Assembly: GCF_025567385.1 (NCBI RefSeq)
Contig: NZ_JAOQJU010000041.1
Span: 1 to 23,261, forward strand
Source of the DNA: Claveliimonas acetigenes
Lineage (GTDB): Bacteria; Bacillota; Clostridia; Lachnospirales; Lachnospiraceae
Direction of reading: 5' to 3'
DNA: 23,261 nt
The notes under the pieces are model-generated. The model had not been told where the DNA came from and ran no database searches. It saw only the letters and a list, made by a program, of their open reading frames with translations. A program made the position numbers and the translations under genes. This document shows positions 20,302 through 23,261 of this stretch, piece after piece (the first letter of the stretch is position 1; every line of letters starts with the position of its first letter).

Positions 20302-20484
20302 ATGTCAAACAATTACAGCTCATCTAACAACAATATGGGAAATGCAAACAATAAGAATGCAAGAAATGCATCCGATAAGAACACCACAAACAGAAATGCA
20401 TCCGACAAGAACACGATGAACAAGAATGCATATGGACAGAATTCCACAAACAAGAATTCAGCAGGACAGAATTGCAATTACTAA
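20302..20484 (+). CDS. Asn-rich repetitive small protein, probably a spore protein
   Basis: This 60-residue hydrophilic protein is very rich in Asn, Ser, Lys and Thr. It is built of imperfect repeats: NASDKNTTNR, NASDKNTMNK, NAYGQNSTNK, then NSAGQN, ending CNY. There is a single Cys near the C-terminus and no signal or membrane segment. Low-complexity Q/N-rich repeats and a forespore-type promoter recall the gamma-type small acid-soluble spore proteins of Bacillus, although no clear homology is visible. It has a good AGGAGG site and is a single-gene unit between two terminators. A role as forespore storage or coat-associated protein is inferred. Confidence 0.75.
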   Translation: MSNNYSSSNNNMGNANNKNARNASDKNTTNRNASDKNTMNKNAYGQNSTNKNSAGQNCNY

Positions 20485-20494
20485 ATGAAGGAAA

Positions 20495-20540
20495 AAGCAG
20501 AAGGAGAGGCGTACCGAAAGGCGTCTCTCCTTCTGCTTTA
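20495..20540. terminator. Bidirectional terminator after the Asn-rich gene
   Basis: A 17-bp stem (20495-20511 with 20522-20538, one G-U) and a ten-base loop. TTTA follows on the plus strand, and a T run follows on the minus strand (from GAAAAA at 20491-20496). Confidence 0.85.
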
Positions 20541-20624
20541 CTCTTCTTACTGTTCTTCTTGACAAAATATATGGAAAGAAAGTAAGATGGTAGAAAGATG
20601 AAAGACAATGATTTGGAGTAGTAT

Positions 20625-21818
20625 ATGGACAGAATAGAGTTGATTGCTCCGTGCCATTTTGGCCTGGAGGCAGTACTGAAAAGAGAAATATTGAATCTGG
20701 GATATGAAATTTCAGAGGTAGAAGACGGCAGAGTATCCTTTTACGGAGACAGGAAAGCAATTTGCCGTGCCAATATATTTCTCCGCACGGCGGAGCGTAT
20801 TCTTTTGAAAGTCGGACAGTTCCGGGCAGTTACTTTTGATGAACTTTTTGAAAAGACGAGAGCAATTCCCTGGGAGGAATACATTCCGGAAAATGGGAAG
20901 TTCTGGGTCGCAAAAGCCGCTTCTGTAAAGAGCAAATTGTTTAGCCCTTCGGACATTCAGTCAATTATGAAGAAAGCGATGGTAAAGCGCCTGCAGGAGA
21001 GATATCATACGGACTGGTTTACAGAGGAGGGGGCAGCCTTTCCTGTGAGAGTCTTTTTTATGAAGGATGTGGCGACGGTCGGTATTGACACATCAGGAAT
21101 CTCTCTGCATAAGCGGGGATACCGGGAAGTGTCCGGGAAAGCGCCGATTACAGAGACACTGGCGGCGGCGCTGATTATGCTGACGCCCTGGAACAAAGAT
21201 CGGATTTTGGTAGATCCTTTCTGTGGAAGCGGGACATTTCTAATCGAGGCGGCGATGATGGCTGCAAATATCGCGCCGGGCATGAATCGTTCTTTTACGG
21301 CGGAAGAGTGGAAGAACTTTATCCCGAAGAGAGACTGGTATGACAGTATTGATGAAGCAGAAGCGTTGATTCATGATGAGATTGAGACAGACATTCAGGG
21401 ATATGACGTAGATGGCTCGGTAATAAAGGTGGCGAGACGCAACGCCAGAGAAGCAGGAGTGGAGCATCTGATACATTTTCAGGAAAGAGATGTGAAAGAA
21501 CTGAGACATCCGAAGAAATATGGATTTGTGATTACGAATCCTCCGTATGGAGAACGGCTGGAGGATAAGAAAGATCTTCCGGCGTTGTACCGGACATTTG
21601 GCGAAAGCTTTCGGACGCTGGATTCCTGGTCTGCGTATATGATTACCAGCTACGAAGAAGCAGAGCGGTATTTTGGCCGCAAAGCGGATAAGAACCGAAA
21701 AATATATAATGGAATGTTGAAAACATATTTTTACCAGTTTTTAGGACCGAAGCCGCCGAAGCGGCCGGGGGAAGGCAGGAGAGAAGATGGACAAAATAGT
21801 ATTTGCAACGGGAAATGA
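20625..21818 (+). CDS. THUMP-domain class I SAM-dependent RNA methyltransferase
   Basis: This 397-residue enzyme probably makes N2-methylguanosine in 23S rRNA (YpsC / RlmL-like family). A THUMP domain fills about residues 45-155 (ERILLKVGQF, KLFSPSDIQSIMKKAMVKRL). The methyltransferase domain (about 160-385) has DPFCGSGTFLIEAAMMAANI (SAM site from Asp197), the acidic GYDVDGSVIKVARRNAREAG, and the catalytic NPPYGERL (Asn305-Pro-Pro-Tyr). The end is basic and variable. The first gene of a three-gene operon, its last 32 bases overlap rdgB in another frame. It has a weak ribosome site before ATG 20625. The exact target base is an inference from the family. Confidence 0.93.
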   Translation: MDRIELIAPCHFGLEAVLKREILNLGYEISEVEDGRVSFYGDRKAICRANIFLRTAERILLKVGQFRAVTFDELFEKTRAIPWEEYIPENGKFWVAKAASVKSKLFSPSDIQSIMKKAMVKRLQERYHTDWFTEEGAAFPVRVFFMKDVATVGIDTSGISLHKRGYREVSGKAPITETLAAALIMLTPWNKDRILVDPFCGSGTFLIEAAMMAANIAPGMNRSFTAEEWKNFIPKRDWYDSIDEAEALIHDEIETDIQGYDVDGSVIKVARRNAREAGVEHLIHFQERDVKELRHPKKYGFVITNPPYGERLEDKKDLPALYRTFGESFRTLDSWSAYMITSYEEAERYFGRKADKNRKIYNGMLKTYFYQFLGPKPPKRPGEGRREDGQNSICNGK

Positions 21819-22395
21819 AAATAAGATGATAGAGATCCGTATGATATTGGAGGATTTGGGAATAGAGATCCTTTCTCAGCGTGAAGCGGGGATTACGGCG
21901 GATGTAATTGAAGATGGAGCAACTTTTGAGGAAAATGCCATGATTAAGGCGAGGGAGATTGCAAAATATACAGATGCAATTGTGCTGGCGGATGATTCAG
22001 GACTGGAGATTGATTATCTGAATAAGGAGCCGGGGATTTATTCGGCAAGGTATATGGGAGAGAATACTTCTTATGATATTAAGAATCAGGCGCTTCTGGA
22101 TCGGCTTGACGGCGTGCCGGATGAGAAGCGTACAGCAAGATTCGTCTGCGCTATAGCGGCTGTATTTCCGGACGGGACAGAAGAAGTCGTGCGGGGAACC
22201 ATGGAAGGTATCATCGGACACGAGATTATCGGAGAAAATGGGTTCGGATATGATCCAATCTTTTTCCTGCCGGAATATCATTGTACCAGCGCCCAGCTTC
22301 CGCCTGAGAAGAAGAACGAATTAAGCCATCGGGGCGAGGGACTCAGAAAGATGCGTGTGGTAATCGAGAGTAAACTTAAGGAAGCGAGTAAATAG
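21787..22395 (+). CDS. rdgB: dITP/XTP pyrophosphatase
   Basis: This 202-residue HAM1-family enzyme hydrolyses non-canonical purine triphosphates (dITP, XTP, ITP) to the monophosphate and pyrophosphate, keeping them out of DNA and RNA. Motifs are FATGNENKMIEIRMIL (substrate-binding T-x-x-N-x-x-K), ATFEENAMIKAREIA, LADDSGLEIDYLNKEPGIYS (Asp69-Asp70), and HEIIGENGFGYDPIFFLPEY, then LSHRGEGLRKM. It starts inside the methyltransferase gene (32-base overlap, AGGAGAG site) and is followed after 18 bases by the phosphodiesterase, so translation is coupled. It is full length for the family. Confidence 0.96.
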   Translation: MDKIVFATGNENKMIEIRMILEDLGIEILSQREAGITADVIEDGATFEENAMIKAREIAKYTDAIVLADDSGLEIDYLNKEPGIYSARYMGENTSYDIKNQALLDRLDGVPDEKRTARFVCAIAAVFPDGTEEVVRGTMEGIIGHEIIGENGFGYDPIFFLPEYHCTSAQLPPEKKNELSHRGEGLRKMRVVIESKLKEASK

Positions 22396-22413
22396 GAAAG
22401 AGCAGGACGGGGT

Positions 22414-22893
22414 ATGAGAATTCTAATTGTCAGCGATACGCACAAATCTCATGTGAATTTGGAAAAGGTTTTGAAGCAGACGGAGCATATAGATACGCTG
22501 ATACATCTTGGAGATGTAGAAGGCAGGGAGAAGGATATAGAAGCACTGGTTGACTGTCCGGTACATATGGTTCGCGGCAACAATGATTTCTTTTCCGAGC
22601 TTCCCAGGGAGGAAGAGTTTTTTATAGGAGGGCATCATGTATTCATTACGCACGGGCATGGCTATTACGTGAGTATGGGAGAAGAACGCCTGAAGCTGGA
22701 AGCCCGCGGGCGGGGAGCAGATATTGTGATGTACGGCCACACGCATGTGCCTGCGCTTACGGTTGAGTCGGATCTGGTTACACTGAATCCGGGGAGTATT
22801 GCTTATCCGAGACAGCAGGGAAGAAGGGCAAGTTATATTTTGATGCAGGTAGATGAAGTGGGAAAAGCTGATTTTGAAGTTTGTTATATTTGA
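22414..22893 (+). CDS. YfcE/MJ0936-type metallophosphodiesterase
   Basis: This 159-residue calcineurin-like enzyme has all metal-site motifs: VSDTHKS (Asp8, His10), HLGDVEG (Asp34), VRGNNDFF (Asn56), ITHGHGYY (His80, His82) and YGHTHVPAL (His109, His111). It ends with TLNPGSIAYPRQQGRRASY, typical of the YfcE/YsnB group, which hydrolyses phosphodiesters (bis-pNPP in vitro) with Mn2+. rdgB followed by this gene is a common Clostridia and Bacillus (ysnA-ysnB) order. It has a weak ribosome site and is the last gene of the operon. Its stop codon overlaps the -35 box of the tRNA-Leu promoter. The physiological substrate is unknown. Confidence 0.93.
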   Translation: MRILIVSDTHKSHVNLEKVLKQTEHIDTLIHLGDVEGREKDIEALVDCPVHMVRGNNDFFSELPREEEFFIGGHHVFITHGHGYYVSMGEERLKLEARGRGADIVMYGHTHVPALTVESDLVTLNPGSIAYPRQQGRRASYILMQVDEVGKADFEVCYI

Positions 22894-22918
22894 CAAGACG
22901 CCGGTAAGGTGATAATAT
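22890..22918 (+). promoter_or_regulatory. tRNA-Leu promoter overlapping the phosphodiesterase stop
   Basis: TTGACA (22890-22895), 17 bases, and TAATAT (22913-22918). The TGA stop of the phosphodiesterase gene (22891-22893) is part of the -35 box. Confidence 0.75.
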
Positions 22919-22931
22919 AATTTCGTGCTAT

Positions 22932-23012
22932 GCGGATGTGGCGGAATTGGCAGACGCGCCAGACTTAGGATCTGGTGTCTACGACGTGCAGGTTCAAGTC
23001 CTGTCATCCGCA
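22932..23012 (+). tRNA. tRNA-Leu (anticodon UAG)
   Basis: An 81-base class II tRNA. The acceptor GCGGATG pairs with CATCCGC. The anticodon stem CCAGA/TCTGG encloses CTTAGGA with UAG in the anticodon position. A variable arm (GTGTCTACGACGT region) and the T arm CAGG TTCAAGT CCTG follow. The discriminator is A, and CCA is not encoded. It reads leucine CUA/CUN codons. Confidence 0.95.
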
Positions 23013-23017
23013 GGATG

Positions 23018-23057
23018 AGCTCTCAGCCTTTGAATATCGGGGATGAGGGCTTTTTTT
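23018..23057 (+). terminator. Terminator after tRNA-Leu
   Basis: An 8-bp stem AGCTCTCA/TGAGGGCT (one G-U) with an 18-base loop, followed by seven T residues. Confidence 0.75.
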
Positions 23058-23261
23058 GATTCTGCTAGCCAGAAGAACGTGTTAAAATGAAAATAGCCAG
23101 AAGATTTGAAATCTTAAAGAAAATGCTTGACATTCAGGTTACTTGACACTTTATGATGGAATCAAAGGGGTAGTGTAAAGTAGTCTATGAAAAAATGGAG
23201 CTGAAAAAATGGCTCCATCGGAACCTTGAAAATTGCAGATATATTAGCTTTTGGCGGTGTC
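23058..23261. other. 204 bases at the window end without a recognisable gene
   Basis: No coding sequence is supported. Two TTGACA boxes (23124-23129 and 23142-23147), TATGAT-like sequence, and a 7-bp hairpin ATGGAGC/GCTCCAT (23195-23201 and 23212-23218) are visible. It may be the upstream region of a gene or the end of an insertion sequence outside the window. The sequence alone does not decide. Confidence 0.4.

Noticed and set aside
20302..20484. CRISPR-like repeat array in the Asn-rich gene
   Set aside because: The repeats are in frame, codon-sized and degenerate, and encode a repetitive protein. There are no uniform spacers.
22423..23007. A 194-codon minus-strand frame over the phosphodiesterase and tRNA-Leu
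   Set aside because: It covers a tRNA and a clear plus-strand enzyme, so it is chance.

Overview
The window reads as a piece of a Gram-positive, low-to-mid-GC, spore-forming Clostridia chromosome, most likely Lachnospiraceae (Blautia/Dorea/Mediterraneibacter-like). This is inferred from gene content and order (murB-rapZ-whiA-crh, type III glutamine synthetase, a forespore-type promoter), AGGAGG ribosome sites and the style of the integrated element. No species can be named from the sequence alone.

Positions 1 to about 7188 are the right-hand part of a Tn916/Tn5397-type integrative conjugative element (ICE). In order it holds: the 5' edge of what looks like an insertion sequence on the minus strand; the 3' remnant of the orf15-type conjugation membrane protein; orf14 (cell-wall hydrolase); orf13 (TcpC-like); an AT-rich cassette of an XRE regulator between two small membrane proteins, sitting where Tn916 carries tet(M); a small Spo0A-C-like protein; an attenuator-like terminator; the orf7-type sigma-like regulator; an orf8-type HTH protein; a 420-base non-coding stretch; a 40-residue protein; and a large serine recombinase of the TndX/TnpX type, which takes the place of the Tn916 tyrosine integrase and Xis. 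No antibiotic-resistance gene is visible.

The element has inserted into the beginning of an N-acetylmuramoyl-L-alanine amidase gene, in the codons for its conserved DPGHGG motif. The rest of that gene (amidase_3 plus SPOR domain) lies at 7168-8004. Everything to the right is core chromosome: a CNNM/CorC-type transporter on the minus strand, then rightward murB-rapZ-whiA-crh as one operon, a lipid kinase, tRNA-Glu(CUC), fba, an ArsB/NhaD-type antiporter with a cytidylate-kinase-like gene, glnN behind a terminator-containing leader, a DUF1700 membrane protein, a small Asn-rich protein under a forespore-like promoter, an operon of a THUMP RNA methyltransferase, rdgB and a YfcE-type phosphodiesterase, and tRNA-Leu(UAG).

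The chromosomal genes cover cell-wall precursor synthesis (murB), carbon and division regulation (rapZ, whiA, and a Crh-like HPr with Asp15 instead of His15), central metabolism (fba, glnN), nucleotide-pool cleaning (rdgB) and sporulation. The most notable points are the Asp15/Ser46 Crh-like protein, the ICE insertion in the amidase catalytic motif, the glnN leader attenuator with a possible ANTAR-type hexaloop, the AT-rich XRE/membrane cassette with a palindromic operator, a 14-bp inverted repeat enclosing the tRNA-Glu promoter, and a long palindrome right after the lipid kinase gene.
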